Part shown: in pieces, positions 1-9,215 of the stretch
Layout: every line of letters starts with the position of its first letter
How positions within the stretch are numbered: position 1 is the stretch's first letter
Assembly: GCA_003215635.1 (NCBI GenBank)
Contig: QCKC01000011.1
Location: 1 to 41,507 of the forward strand
Length of the DNA: 41,507 nucleotides
Source: Prochlorococcus sp. AG-409-J19
GTDB lineage: Bacteria > Cyanobacteriota > Cyanobacteriia > PCC-6307 > Cyanobiaceae
Direction of reading: 5' to 3'
Position numbers and translations under genes: made by a program
The notes under the pieces: generated by a model
Told to the model about the DNA's origin: nothing
The model's input: the letters and a program-made list of their open reading frames with translations, nothing else
Databases searched by the model: none

Positions 1-143
1 ATTTAATTCGAGGTCAGGTCTTTACAGTATTTGTAATAACTGTTGCAGCTGCAGAAGCTGCTGTAGGTCTTGCAATTCTTCTATCTCTTTATCGCAATAG
101 GGTAACTGTAGATATGGAGAGTTTCAATCTTCTTAGATGGTAA
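1..143 (+). CDS. ndhE: NDH-1 subunit NdhE (NuoK/4L), C-terminal fragment
   Basis: Only the last 46 codons lie in the window (reading frame from base 3, stop TAA at 141-143). The peptide starts [10 protein letters not shown], carries an [12 protein letters not shown] membrane segment with the conserved Glu, and ends FNLLRW, which is the typical C-terminus of the NuoK-like NdhE subunit. NdhE is a small three-helix subunit of the membrane arm of the thylakoid NAD(P)H dehydrogenase-like complex, which takes part in respiration and cyclic electron flow and in proton pumping. nadK starts 10 bp after the stop, so both are probably on one transcript. The 5' part of the gene is outside the window. Confidence 0.9.
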   Translation, partial: LIRGQVFTVFVITVAAAEAAVGLAILLSLYRNRVTVDMESFNLLRW

Positions 144-153
144 AAATACCATT

Positions 154-1092
154 ATGATAATCAAGCATGTATGGATAATCTATCGAGAGAGGAGTGAGAG
201 TGCTCATCATGAAGCATTATTTTGCAAAGAAGAATTAGAATCACTTGGCATAAGTGTAGAAATTGCAATTAGTGGTCAATTAATTAATCCATACCCAAAT
301 TTGTTAAATTCAGAATTAGCACAAATAGCAATTGTACTGGGAGGTGATGGGACTGTCTTAAAAGCTGCTCGCCATCTAGCTCCCTATCAAATACCTATAT
401 TAAGCTTCAATATCGGAGGGAATCTTGGATTTCTTACACATGATAAATCCCTTCGTAATAATAATGATCTATGGAAATCTCTTCTAGAAAATCGATACAC
501 AATTGAAGAACGAATGATGCTAAAAGCCAATATCATGAATAACCTTGGAATCATAAAAAATCCCGAAACGTCAACTGATTCCCCCAAAAAGAACCATTGT
601 AATAATATTCATCTAGCCTTGAATGATTTCTATTTTCGAGCAAAACAAGATGAAGTTTCACCTACATGCACCCTAGAGCTAAAAATAGATGAAGAAGTAG
701 TCGACCAATATCGTGGTGACGGATTAATACTTGCTACACCCACAGGCTCCACAGGTTATTCCATGGCGGCAGGTGGTCCAATTCTTCATCCTGATATTGA
801 TGCAATTGTTGTATGCCCAATTTGTGCTATGAGTCTTTCCAGTCGCGCAATAGTTGTTCCATCAACATCAAAACTTGTCATAAAACCTTTGGAAGAAAAT
901 TCATGTTCACTTAGGCTTTGGAAAGACGGTGCAAGTTGCGCTTCATTAAGCAATCGCGATTATTGCAGTATAGAAAAATCCGCAAATAACACTTTAATGA
1001 TTATCCTCAAAGAACATCCCTCTTATTATTCAACACTTACACAAAAATTACACTGGGCAGGTAATCTTTCAAAGACTAGAGAGGCTATCTAA
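154..1092 (+). CDS. nadK: NAD kinase
   Basis: 312 residues. ATP-dependent NAD kinase, which makes NADP+ from NAD+ in the cytoplasm. The GGDGT motif that binds phosphate and supplies the catalytic Asp is at residues 63-67. It is followed by NIGGNLGFLT and, in the C-terminal beta-sandwich half, by the NAD-binding signature GDGLILATPTGSTGYSMAAG. The length matches cyanobacterial NadK. The ATG is 10 bp downstream of ndhE, and the CYTH gene follows after 5 bp, which suggests one operon behind the ndh genes. Placing NADP+ synthesis behind a subunit of the NADPH-using NDH complex makes metabolic sense. Cyanobacteria often carry two NAD kinases; this looks like the copy linked to ndhE. Confidence 0.96.
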   Translation: MIIKHVWIIYRERSESAHHEALFCKEELESLGISVEIAISGQLINPYPNLLNSELAQIAIVLGGDGTVLKAARHLAPYQIPILSFNIGGNLGFLTHDKSLRNNNDLWKSLLENRYTIEERMMLKANIMNNLGIIKNPETSTDSPKKNHCNNIHLALNDFYFRAKQDEVSPTCTLELKIDEEVVDQYRGDGLILATPTGSTGYSMAAGGPILHPDIDAIVVCPICAMSLSSRAIVVPSTSKLVIKPLEENSCSLRLWKDGASCASLSNRDYCSIEKSANNTLMIILKEHPSYYSTLTQKLHWAGNLSKTREAI

Positions 1093-1097
1093 ATCAA

Positions 1098-1595
1098 ATG
1101 GGATTAGAGATTGAGAGACGCTTCATAGTAATTAATAATCAATGGGAGGATATGATTGAAAATAGTATGCAAATAAAACAAGGGTATCTATCAAATTCTA
1201 TACATGGTTGGACAGTTAGAGTTCGTACAACAAATCAAAATTCATTGCTAACCCTTAAAGCCACTGCAGGCAAAATATCGAGACATGAATTTGAATATGC
1301 AATTCCTCTAGAAGATGCAGAGGAATTATTGAATCTAACTAATTGGCAAATAACAAAAATCAGACACACATTGCATGTTCATAACACGGAATGGGTTATC
1401 GATTGCTTTACAGATAAAAATCAACCTCTAATAATTGCAGAGGTAGAGCTTTCATCAATCGAAGAACAGTGCCTAATCCCAAATTGGTGCGGCAAAGAGA
1501 TCAGCACTGAGAAAGCACTAAGCAATGCTTACTTAGCGGAACATCCAATATCTCAATGGAGTCCAGAATTCAAATCAAAATTCGGGATTAGATGA
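1098..1595 (+). CDS. CYTH-domain triphosphate hydrolase/cyclase-like protein
   Basis: 165 residues. The N-terminus is MGLEIERRF, so the family signature ExExK appears as E4-I-E6-R-R8 with Arg replacing Lys. Further CYTH (triphosphate tunnel) features are the basic strand WTVRVR, the acidic EFEY strand, an AEVEL strand and a late SNAYLAEH segment. Members hydrolyse inorganic triphosphate or thiamine triphosphate, or act as adenylate cyclases. The short single-domain form fits a tripolyphosphatase-like enzyme better than a cyclase, but the sequence does not settle the substrate. It starts 5 bp after nadK and is probably translated from the same mRNA. Older annotations of such genes as adenylate cyclase should not be taken literally. 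Confidence 0.85.
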   Translation: MGLEIERRFIVINNQWEDMIENSMQIKQGYLSNSIHGWTVRVRTTNQNSLLTLKATAGKISRHEFEYAIPLEDAEELLNLTNWQITKIRHTLHVHNTEWVIDCFTDKNQPLIIAEVELSSIEEQCLIPNWCGKEISTEKALSNAYLAEHPISQWSPEFKSKFGIR

Positions 1596-1645
1596 CAAAA
1601 GCGCCTTTGGTCCTTTAGATTCTCTTTATATTTAGTTCGGCCTCA

Positions 1646-1891
1646 TTGCCTCCATGGCAGAGAAGGCTGAGGGAAGGAACCACTTTGTATGGTCTTTATG
1701 ACACCGATGGGATACTCCGTTTCATAGGAGGTGACAAAGAAGCTTGCTTAGCCTATGCAGAGCTTTTTGAAATGCCTTCAATAGGTTGTTCTTTGATGCC
1801 TTTGCCCGAACCAGATAACCAAGAAACAGGAGCCCTAAGAATTAAGAAGCGGAGGAATCCTCATCTCCATCAGGCAAAGAACAGCAATTAA
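1646..1891 (+). CDS. conserved small hypothetical protein
   Basis: 81 residues, read from a TTG at 1646; no ATG in frame lies at the front. I do not recognise a named family. The N-terminal half is well ordered in composition (PPWQRRLREGTTLYGLYDTDG, then a glycine turn FIGGDKEACLAYAELFEMP) and resembles a small alpha/beta domain. The tail is basic (IKKRRNPHLHQ) and may be less conserved. There are no membrane segments or signal peptide. The last 50 bp overlap the 3' end of the convergent LuxR gene, so the C-terminus of one protein constrains the other. Its position 50 bp after the CYTH gene suggests the same transcript. The start codon is uncertain. Confidence 0.6.
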   Translation: MPPWQRRLREGTTLYGLYDTDGILRFIGGDKEACLAYAELFEMPSIGCSLMPLPEPDNQETGALRIKKRRNPHLHQAKNSN

Positions 1892-2135
1892 ATCCATCTC
1901 TGCAAATCTTGCCATGATCCATGGCCCAGTTAAGAAGCGCTACACGATTTTTAGAACCTGTTTTTGTGAACATGTTGCTCACATGATTGTCGACCGTCCG
2001 CTTACTTATAGTTAAACGCTCAGCAATTTCTTGATTGGTCAGCCCAGCAGCCACCAAATCAATTATCTCCATCTCCCTTGAAGAAAGGGAGATATTGCCC
2101 AAATTGGAGAATTCGCCTGTGGCCATGTTCTCCAT
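1842..2135 (-). CDS. small LuxR-type HTH regulator, PedR-like
   Basis: 97 residues consisting almost only of a LuxR/GerE DNA-binding domain: LSSREMEIIDLVAAGLTNQE, then IAERLTISKRTVDNHVSNMF (residues about 17-56). There is no receiver domain. Short single-domain LuxR proteins are typical of cyanobacteria; the best studied is PedR (Ssl0564) of Synechocystis, which senses photosynthetic electron transport through thioredoxin and a C-terminal cysteine. The present protein has cysteines at residues 78, 84 and 85 just after the HTH, which is compatible with redox control (inference). It is convergent with the gene before it (50-bp overlap) and its 5' end faces metF. The short divergent region 2136-2213 should hold the promoters. 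The symbol pedR is not assigned because orthology was not tested. Confidence 0.82.
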   Translation of the reverse strand: MENMATGEFSNLGNISLSSREMEIIDLVAAGLTNQEIAERLTISKRTVDNHVSNMFTKTGSKNRVALLNWAMDHGKICRDGFNCCSLPDGDEDSSAS

Positions 2136-2213
2136 CTCAATCTTGCTTCGTTATCTTAGGCAGACTTATGGGGCAACGATCAACCATAGTAAGTACCTGA
2201 TGAGTAATGGGAA

Positions 2214-3107
2214 TTGAGCTCCTCCTTACAGAGCTCCCTTGATGCTGGAGCAATAACAATCACTGCAGAGATCATGCCACCCCGTGGAGGTAATCCTGCA
2301 CATTCCATCAAAATGGCTCACCTTCTTAAAGGTCGAGTACATGCAATCAATGTGACAGATGGTAGCCGTGCTGTCATGAGAATGAGCAGCCTTGCAATGT
2401 GCAAATTGCTTCTGGAGCAAGGGATTGAGCCTGTTTTACAAATGGCCTGTCGAGACAGAAATCGCATCGGATTACAGGCTGATCTACTCGGAGCGCACGC
2501 TTTAGGAATTAGAAATATTCTTTGCCTTACAGGAGACCCAGTACGAGTAGGAGACCAACCAGATGCAAAGCCTGTTCATGAATTCGATTCTGTCAAACTA
2601 CTCAGACAAGTGTCCTCTCTAAACAAAGGAGAAGACCCTATCGATGGCCAATTAGCTGATGGCTCAACAACTTTTTTTGCAGGCGCTGCTGCTGATCCCA
2701 ATTGCAAAAGCAACTCAGGCCTTATGCGTCGTTTAGAAAGGAAGCGAGAAGCAGGCGCAAGATTTCTACAAACACAAATGATCATGGATCCAAAAATATT
2801 AGAAAAATTCTGCCGAGAGATAGCTGCGCCACTTGAGATACCAGTTCTTGCAGGAGTTTTCTTATTAAAATCAGCCAAAAACGCCGAATTCATAAATCGA
2901 GTAGTTCCTGGTGCATGTATTCCTGAAAATTTGGTTCAAAGACTTTACGAATCGAAAGATCCATCCTCAGAAGGAATTAAAATCGCTTCAGAGCAAGTCA
3001 AAAGTTACTTAGATATATCCCAAGGAGTTCATTTAATGGCTATCAAAGCAGAACAACATATTCCCAATATTCTTGAACAAGCAGGAATCAACTCGGTCCC
3101 ACAGTAA
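2214..3107 (+). CDS. metF: methylenetetrahydrofolate reductase
   Basis: 297 residues. Reduces 5,10-methylene-THF to 5-methyl-THF, the methyl donor for methionine synthesis. The TIM-barrel signatures are clear: TAEIMPPRGGNP near the N-terminus, NVTDGSRAVMRMSSLA, LQMACRDRNRIGLQADLLGA (motif for flavin/folate binding) and NILCLTGDPV. The start is a TTG at 2214; an in-frame TAA at 2205-2207 rules out any longer form, and the ORF from the TTG has normal family length. The last 20 bp overlap the 3' end of the convergent nucleotidyltransferase gene. No strong Shine-Dalgarno sequence is visible. Confidence 0.95.
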   Translation: MSSSLQSSLDAGAITITAEIMPPRGGNPAHSIKMAHLLKGRVHAINVTDGSRAVMRMSSLAMCKLLLEQGIEPVLQMACRDRNRIGLQADLLGAHALGIRNILCLTGDPVRVGDQPDAKPVHEFDSVKLLRQVSSLNKGEDPIDGQLADGSTTFFAGAAADPNCKSNSGLMRRLERKREAGARFLQTQMIMDPKILEKFCREIAAPLEIPVLAGVFLLKSAKNAEFINRVVPGACIPENLVQRLYESKDPSSEGIKIASEQVKSYLDISQGVHLMAIKAEQHIPNILEQAGINSVPQ

Positions 3108-4266
3108 GATCAGTTCCTAATAGTTCGGCCATTGCTTTCTGTTGTGGAGATGGTTCAACAAGGTCTTGTCTGCGTGAATCAGTAATAAGCCAATCAAGAG
3201 CGGCTTCTTGAAGGTCAAAATGATTACCATTTTTACCCACACAATATCTTCCAAAAACCAATTTCTCGAGAAGTTGAACACCAGGACCTATTCGTGAATA
3301 GTCAAAAATAATTGAATTATCAATTGTTGCACCTTCACAAATACAACAACTTGGACCAATCATTGATGGACCAATAATAGTTACACCATCTTCAATTCTA
3401 GTCATACCACCTACATAGATAGGACCTTCTACATTTATTTTGTCCCAATTTGCCGCTACATTTAATCCTGTAAAAACACCAGGTCTAACCTGTTTACCTG
3501 GGATACCTACCTGTCTAACTTCTCCTAAAAGAACACTACGAATTGCTCGCCAATAGTCAGGAACTTTACCAATATCTACCCATTCAAAATCCATAGGTAG
3601 AGCATAGAAAGGAGCCCCCATGTTTACGAGTTTTGGAAATAAGTCTGAACCAATATCATATGGTTTACCAGAAGGAATATGTTCAAATATCTCGGGTTCA
3701 AATAGATATATTCCCGTACTAATTGTATCACCTAAAGCTGATTCTATAGAAGGTTTTTCCTGGAATGCTTTCACGCGATCCTCATCATCCGTTACAACAA
3801 CTCCATAGCTACTCACTTGATCTTTAGGAACTCTTTTCGTCACCAAACTAGCCAGGGCACCTTTTTCTTTATGACGCTTAACCGCCTCAGATAAATCAAG
3901 ATCTATTAAAGCATCTCCACATATAACCACAAATGTATCATCAAAAAATTGTTGAAAATCCTGGATTTTTTTCAACCCTCCTGCAGAACCACGTGCATCT
4001 CCAATCAATTCTCCATCTTCAATTCGTCCCTCAAAACTATATGCAATTTCCACTCCAAATCGCTGTCCGTCCCTGAAATAGTTTTCAATTTCCTCAGCCA
4101 AATGTGAAACATTGACCATAATCTCCTTAAAGTCATGCTCCTTCAGCAACTCCAACAGAAACTCCATCACTGGTTTCTGAAGAATTGGAATCATTGGCTT
4201 AGGGATGACATGCGTTATCGGTTGGACACGGGTCCCTTTTCCAGCCGCCAGGATCATCGCCTTCAT
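3088..4266 (-). CDS. sugar-1-phosphate nucleotidyltransferase with left-handed beta-helix domain
   Basis: 392 residues from the ATG at 4266. An upstream in-frame GTG at 4284 would add six residues, but GAGGA in that stretch looks like the ribosome site for the ATG. The N-terminal Rossmann domain has MILAAGKGTRVQPIT (nucleotide-binding loop) with KPMIPILQKPVMEF, and VICGDALIDLDL carries the metal-binding Asp. The C-terminal 130 residues are hexapeptide repeats (such as IEDGVTIIGPSMIGPSCCIC) of a left-handed beta-helix. The architecture fits GDP-mannose or NDP-glucose pyrophosphorylases that feed surface polysaccharide or glycolipid synthesis; the exact sugar is not readable. It lies 57 bp downstream of scpA on the same strand. 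Confidence 0.88.
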   Translation of the reverse strand: MKAMILAAGKGTRVQPITHVIPKPMIPILQKPVMEFLLELLKEHDFKEIMVNVSHLAEEIENYFRDGQRFGVEIAYSFEGRIEDGELIGDARGSAGGLKKIQDFQQFFDDTFVVICGDALIDLDLSEAVKRHKEKGALASLVTKRVPKDQVSSYGVVVTDDEDRVKAFQEKPSIESALGDTISTGIYLFEPEIFEHIPSGKPYDIGSDLFPKLVNMGAPFYALPMDFEWVDIGKVPDYWRAIRSVLLGEVRQVGIPGKQVRPGVFTGLNVAANWDKINVEGPIYVGGMTRIEDGVTIIGPSMIGPSCCICEGATIDNSIIFDYSRIGPGVQLLEKLVFGRYCVGKNGNHFDLQEAALDWLITDSRRQDLVEPSPQQKAMAELLGTDLTVGPS

Positions 4267-4323
4267 AGGCGTTTTAGTCCTCACCTAAGTAATAGCAACA
4301 TAGACTGCCTCGAAGCACGCCTA

Positions 4324-5274
4324 CTAAGCAGCAGCCGGAGTGGCAGCTGGCACCTTCAAACTTTGAATTGGAAGCTGAGCCACAGAACCGGGAGCAAGAA
4401 TTCTCTTTAAAAGCAACGGTGAATATAAAGAAACCTGCTGCTGAAGCTCTACTTTGCCTTGAGAGCATAAGAAAAGAAGTGCCCAAAAAACACCTACTCG
4501 ATCGGTATCTAAATCAGAAGAAGCCACTTGTTTCCACTCAAAAACAAGACTTTCAAAATCCACCCATTGCATTCCAGGCTCCCATCCATTTAAAAAAACG
4601 GCTAAAGCAGCTGTAGTTTCTGGCAATTTTTCTCTATGAGCAAGTGCTCTGACTTGAGCTATCGCTTCCCTTTCTGTAAATCGTTTTCGTCTCTTACGTT
4701 GATGACGCTGAAATTCATCAGACTCCAGATGCGTCGCTATAGATTCAAGTTGCTCTATTAATTCCCCAAGAGTTACTGGACGTCTAAGTGGGGGTGGTGC
4801 GACAGGTCGTCTGAGCAAATGTCTTTCAGGCTTATTTGGGAGCTGAAAGCTTCGATCCAACCAACCTTGCTCTAAAAAATCAATTTCAGAATCGTCTTCT
4901 ATTGACGGCTCTGGAGGAAAAGTATGAGATTCAAGGACTTCAGCTTTTAATGCAACTAAAACAGAAGCAGCAAGAAATGCTTCGCTACTTTCTGCCAAAT
5001 CTTGTTCAAAGCTTCCTCCATATCCACGAATTTGAGCTGCAACTCTTTTAGGCACCTCAATACGCTGCCTGAGCTGATCCAAAAAGCCATCCACTACTCC
5101 AATAACATCAACATCCCAAGGATCCAGATCACCACTCTGAGCGGCGTCTTGCAGAAGACGTATAGCCAAACGAGCTCCGGCATCAGCACCTTTAGTCAGA
5201 CCATCAACTGCCAAAGTAATTTGCAAATCTCTAATCGGAAAATATCGATACTTGGACAGAATTGCTAGGGGCAC
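4324..5274 (-). CDS. scpA: segregation and condensation protein ScpA
   Basis: 316 residues as read from a GTG at 5274. ScpA is the kleisin that joins SMC heads and ScpB in the bacterial condensin. The N-terminal ScpA signature is ARLAIRLLQDAAQSGDLDPW followed by DVDVIGVVDGFLDQL. A linker rich in charged residues follows (HQRKRRKRFTEREAI, about residues 205-220), and the C-terminus is a winged-helix-like segment. The first 25 or so residues (to LTKGADAG) are less typical, so the true start may be internal, at one of the in-frame TTG codons. The C-terminus ends in an Ala/Pro tail. It sits 117 bp after ndhD and before the nucleotidyltransferase gene; this grouping has no evident functional link. 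Confidence 0.85.
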   Translation of the reverse strand: MPLAILSKYRYFPIRDLQITLAVDGLTKGADAGARLAIRLLQDAAQSGDLDPWDVDVIGVVDGFLDQLRQRIEVPKRVAAQIRGYGGSFEQDLAESSEAFLAASVLVALKAEVLESHTFPPEPSIEDDSEIDFLEQGWLDRSFQLPNKPERHLLRRPVAPPPLRRPVTLGELIEQLESIATHLESDEFQRHQRKRRKRFTEREAIAQVRALAHREKLPETTAALAVFLNGWEPGMQWVDFESLVFEWKQVASSDLDTDRVGVFWALLFLCSQGKVELQQQVSLYSPLLLKRILAPGSVAQLPIQSLKVPAATPAAA

Positions 5275-5391
5275 CCCAAAAGAATTTCACAAGAAGAAAA
5301 AAGCAACGTAAGTTATCGTTAAAAAACTTCCAAATCTTAGATCTTCTAAGTTGAGAATCTAAAGAGTCAAAGCAATTATTTATCTAAAATA

Positions 5392-7059
5392 TTATTCTGA
5401 AAGTTTTTTCAGCGAAGGTGGATTTAGCAATGCTGGTGTCAACTTAATACCCTTTGGACTTTTACTACTTACTCTATTTATACTTTCCATTGCAGATACA
5501 TCTTTAGTAACAAGAGCTTCTATAGTCGAATTATAACTCTCAGTGACAATTCTTGGATAAAGACCTATACCAATTATAGGAACTAATAAACAGCTAATGA
5601 TATAGATCTCCCTTGGTTCCGCATCTATCAGTTTAGTACTAGAAACAAGCTTTGTGTTCTCTTTCCCAAAAAATATTTCCCTTAACATTGAAAGCAAATA
5701 GATCGGGGTAAGTATTACTCCTATAGCCGCAAGGGACGCAATTACTATTCTAAAAGTAAGGGTATATGCCTCATCAGTAACTAACCCTGCAAAGACCATT
5801 AATTCAGAAACAAAGCCACTCATCCCTGGTAGCGCCAAAGAAGCAAGGGCACAAACAGTCCAAAGAGCAAACATAATCCTCATCTTTTGGCCAACCCCTC
5901 CCATCTCCTCTAGTTGCAAAGTATGAGTTCTGTCATATGTAGCTCCAACCAAAAAGAAAAGACTTGCACCTATTAATCCATGACTAACCATTTGAAGCAT
6001 CGCTCCACTTGTCCCCAGAGAGCTAAAGCTACCTATACCAATCAAAACAAACCCCATATGACTGATAGAGCTATATGCAATCTTTCTCTTTAAATTGCGC
6101 TGAGCGAACGAAGTCAATGCTGCATAAATTATATTTACAACCCCAAGAACGATCAATAAAGGCGCAAATTGCGCATGAGCTACGGGCAATAATTGGGCAT
6201 TAAAACGCAAAAGTGCATAGCCTCCCATCTTCAGCAAAATCCCTGCAAGCAACATATGAACTGGTGCAGTTGCCTCGCCATGAGCATCTGGCAACCAAGT
6301 ATGTAAAGGAACTATCGGAAGTTTGACGCCAAACGCAATCAATAAACCCGCATAACACACCAGCTGGAACCCCCCCCCAAAAGCCTGCTCTGCAAGATGT
6401 GAGTACTCAAAATTAGGGGGTCCTTCTCCAAAAAAGCCCATGGCCAGTGCTGCGAGCAGGATAAATAAGGAACTGCCTGCTGTATAGATGATGAATTTTG
6501 TTGCTGCATATTGACGTTTTTTCCCCCCCCATATGGCTAACAATAAATAAACAGGTAGAAGCTCTAATTCCCATGCAAGGAAAAAAAGCAGCATATCCTG
6601 AACAGCAAATACTGCTATTTGCCCTCCATCCATCGCCAGAATTAAAAAATAAAAAAGCTTGGGTTTAAAAGTGACTGGCCATGCAGCTAATACAGCAAGA
6701 GCGGTTATAAAACTTGTCAGCAAAACAAGAGGCATAGACAGTCCGTCTACACCAACTGCCCATTTCAATCCCAAATTTGGCAGCCAATTCAAACTTTCTT
6801 CTAATTGCAATCCCTCTTGAAGCGGGTCATAACCTGTTAAATAAGCTCCAACAGTGACCAAAAAGGTGATTAAAGCAATCCCCAAAGCGAACCATCTAAC
6901 CTGTTTTCCTTCGCCCTGATCAGGGATAAAAGGCACCAATAAGGCGCCAATAATTGGGAAAAGAATAGAAAAACTCAGCCAAGGAAACTCAAAAGTTAAC
7001 TGATCTGAAAGAAGCAATGAATTTGCCTCTAAAGCTGAAGATGCGACAAGCTCTGTCAC
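5392..7059 (-). CDS. ndhD: NDH-1 subunit NdhD (chain 4, NuoM-like)
   Basis: 555 residues from a GTG at 7059, of normal family length. A proton-pumping antiporter-like subunit of the NDH-1 membrane arm with about 14 membrane helices. Diagnostic segments are [17 protein letters not shown] (with the essential Glu pair), [40 protein letters not shown] and [19 protein letters not shown]. The adjacency to ndhF identifies this as the D1-type partner of NDH-1 used in respiration and cyclic flow rather than a CO2-uptake form (inference). Two long homopolymer runs occur in the gene: nine G on the coding strand (6370-6378) and eight G followed by six A (6517-6530). Both leave the frame intact. ndhF ends 95 bp upstream. 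Confidence 0.96.
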   Translation of the reverse strand: MTELVASSALEANSLLLSDQLTFEFPWLSFSILFPIIGALLVPFIPDQGEGKQVRWFALGIALITFLVTVGAYLTGYDPLQEGLQLEESLNWLPNLGLKWAVGVDGLSMPLVLLTSFITALAVLAAWPVTFKPKLFYFLILAMDGGQIAVFAVQDMLLFFLAWELELLPVYLLLAIWGGKKRQYAATKFIIYTAGSSLFILLAALAMGFFGEGPPNFEYSHLAEQAFGGGFQLVCYAGLLIAFGVKLPIVPLHTWLPDAHGEATAPVHMLLAGILLKMGGYALLRFNAQLLPVAHAQFAPLLIVLGVVNIIYAALTSFAQRNLKRKIAYSSISHMGFVLIGIGSFSSLGTSGAMLQMVSHGLIGASLFFLVGATYDRTHTLQLEEMGGVGQKMRIMFALWTVCALASLALPGMSGFVSELMVFAGLVTDEAYTLTFRIVIASLAAIGVILTPIYLLSMLREIFFGKENTKLVSSTKLIDAEPREIYIISCLLVPIIGIGLYPRIVTESYNSTIEALVTKDVSAMESINRVSSKSPKGIKLTPALLNPPSLKKLSE

Positions 7060-7154
7060 GGATAAAGCTTCTCAGGACTTTTTGGAGTGTAGAAATACTG
7101 AGCGGTATTACACCAACTAGATAGGCGTTGAAACACACAAGAAAATTTCATGCT

Positions 7155-9215
7155 CTAAGTAGGTAGTGGCGACAAGACCCCAAACAGTACGACTAAAGCA
7201 ATGACTCCACCAAAAACTATGAGGGCATAAAACTGAGCTCGACCAGTTTCAAAATATTTAAGACCTTCTCCACTCCCTAATGTCAATAAACCAGTGAGAT
7301 TTACAACTCCATCAACTACCTTTGCATCAACTTCTAAAACTTCACGCGCTAATTTTCGACTACCTCGAACAAAAATCCTTTCATTTATATCATCTAAATA
7401 CCATTTATTAGAAAGGAATGCATTAATTTGTGGAAATCGTTCTGCGAAAATCTTTGCCAAGTCAATCCGATGCAAATAGTAAGCAAAAATAGCCAAAGAA
7501 ATTCCAGCTAGAGAAATTCCTACAGAAGCTAATGCCAAAGGAAGAAACTCACCCCAACTGAATTTATCTGACATATTTGTAGCTTCTATTGGGTTCAGCA
7601 AAAAAGCAAATCGACTATTCCATGGGACACCTAACAAACCAATGAGAATAGAAGGCACTGCCAAAACTACCAAAGGCATTGTCATTGACCATGGAGACTC
7701 ATGTAGTTTTCCTGGCTGAAAAGAATGTTCCTCCTCTTCTTCTACGATTCCTGCCGAATGAAGCAATCGATTCTTTAATTCCTCATTTTCTCCTCGAAAC
7801 TCTCCCTCAAAAGTTAAAAAATATAGTCTAAACATATAAAAAGCAGTCATGCCAGCAGTCAAGAAACCAATGAGCCAAAGTACAGGGAAAGAAAAATAAG
7901 CTTGGCCTAAAATCTCATCCTTACTCCAGAAACCAGCTAGCGGAGGAATGCCACTAATTGCAATGCATCCTATAAAAAATGTAATTGCAGTAATTGGCAT
8001 CTTCTTTCGCAACCCACCCATCAAACGCATATCCTGAGCCAAAACTGGTTGATGACCAACTACTTCTTCCATTGCATGAATTACAGAGCCAGAACCCAAA
8101 AAAAGCATTGCCTTAAAAAAAGCATGAGTTACTAAGTGGAACATTCCTGCGATAGGAGCTCCACATCCCATAGCCAACATCATGTAACCCAGTTGAGAAA
8201 CAGTGCTATAAGCCAATCCCTTTTTGAGATCCATTTGAGTAAGAGCAATAGATGCTCCTAAAAAACAAGTAACAGCTCCAACTGTCGCAATAACCGCTCC
8301 AACAGGAGGGAACAAACCATAAAGAGGTTCAAGTCTTGCTACTAAAAAAACACCAGCAGCAACCATTGTCGCTGCATGTATCAAGGCCGAGATAGGTGTA
8401 GGGCCCTCCATTGCATCTGGCAGCCATACATGAAGTGGAAATTGTGCGGATTTCGCCATTGGCCCCATGAAGACCAAAAGGCATAGCGTTAAGGCAGCCC
8501 ACATGGGAACAGTTCCTGAGGACACTGCTTCTTGAAGACCAACAGCAATCCCTTGAAAATCAAAACTTCCAGTAGCCCAAAACAAACCAAGAATGCCTAA
8601 CAACAATCCAAAATCCCCTACACGGTTGACCACAAATGCTTTCTGAGCAGCATGTGCCGCCCCATCTCTGTCATACCAAAAACCAACCAAAAGATATGAA
8701 CACATACCCACCAATTCCCAAAAAACATAAATCTCCAAAAGATTCGGGCTAATTATCAACCCCAACATTGAGCTACTAAACAAAGCTAAATAGGTAAAAA
8801 ATCTGACATAGCCTTTGTCATGAGCCATATATCCATGGGAATAAATCATCACCAAAAGAGCAATGGTGGTAACCAAACTCAACATGACTGCCCCCAAAGG
8901 ATCCACGACATATCCCATGGGGAGTATGAAGTCACCAGCACTAGCCCAAACAAAAAGATGTTCCTCTGGAGGCATCCCAACGATCTGCTCCATCAGCACT
9001 GCGTAACTCAAAACAGCTGAGATACCAACACAGGTAATAAGCAATACCGCCACTGGCTTTTTCAATCGATTTATAAATCGATTGAAACCAATCAAAGCTA
9101 ATCCAGTCAGTATTGCTCCCATTAGAGGAAGAACTGGTATCAACCAAGCGAGCGACGCTGCCGATGGCATTTGATCTATAGAGGATTCACAGGGAGTGTA
9201 CGCAGATACGCTCAA
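7155..9215 (-). CDS. ndhF: NDH-1 subunit NdhF (chain 5, NuoL-like)
   Basis: 686 residues from a TTG at 9215, or 671 from the ATG at 9170 (MPSAASLAWLIPVLP). The shorter form begins right at the first membrane helix and resembles the usual N-terminus of this family. The TTG overlaps the stop codon of the upstream gene, so coupling could favour the longer form. This is the largest antiporter-like subunit of NDH-1. Motifs include FWELVGMCSYLLVGFWYDR, QFPLHVWLPDAMEGPTPISA and LKKGLAYSTVSQLGYMMLA, with the long C-terminal lateral helix region after residue 480. It is followed by ndhD; the NnrU-like gene precedes it on the same strand. Confidence 0.96.
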   Translation of the reverse strand: MSVSAYTPCESSIDQMPSAASLAWLIPVLPLMGAILTGLALIGFNRFINRLKKPVAVLLITCVGISAVLSYAVLMEQIVGMPPEEHLFVWASAGDFILPMGYVVDPLGAVMLSLVTTIALLVMIYSHGYMAHDKGYVRFFTYLALFSSSMLGLIISPNLLEIYVFWELVGMCSYLLVGFWYDRDGAAHAAQKAFVVNRVGDFGLLLGILGLFWATGSFDFQGIAVGLQEAVSSGTVPMWAALTLCLLVFMGPMAKSAQFPLHVWLPDAMEGPTPISALIHAATMVAAGVFLVARLEPLYGLFPPVGAVIATVGAVTCFLGASIALTQMDLKKGLAYSTVSQLGYMMLAMGCGAPIAGMFHLVTHAFFKAMLFLGSGSVIHAMEEVVGHQPVLAQDMRLMGGLRKKMPITAITFFIGCIAISGIPPLAGFWSKDEILGQAYFSFPVLWLIGFLTAGMTAFYMFRLYFLTFEGEFRGENEELKNRLLHSAGIVEEEEEHSFQPGKLHESPWSMTMPLVVLAVPSILIGLLGVPWNSRFAFLLNPIEATNMSDKFSWGEFLPLALASVGISLAGISLAIFAYYLHRIDLAKIFAERFPQINAFLSNKWYLDDINERIFVRGSRKLAREVLEVDAKVVDGVVNLTGLLTLGSGEGLKYFETGRAQFYALIVFGGVIALVVLFGVLSPLPT

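Noticed and set aside
2035..2217. 60-codon plus-strand ORF opposite the LuxR gene
   Set aside because: It is mostly antisense to the well-conserved HTH domain of the LuxR gene and has no family features.
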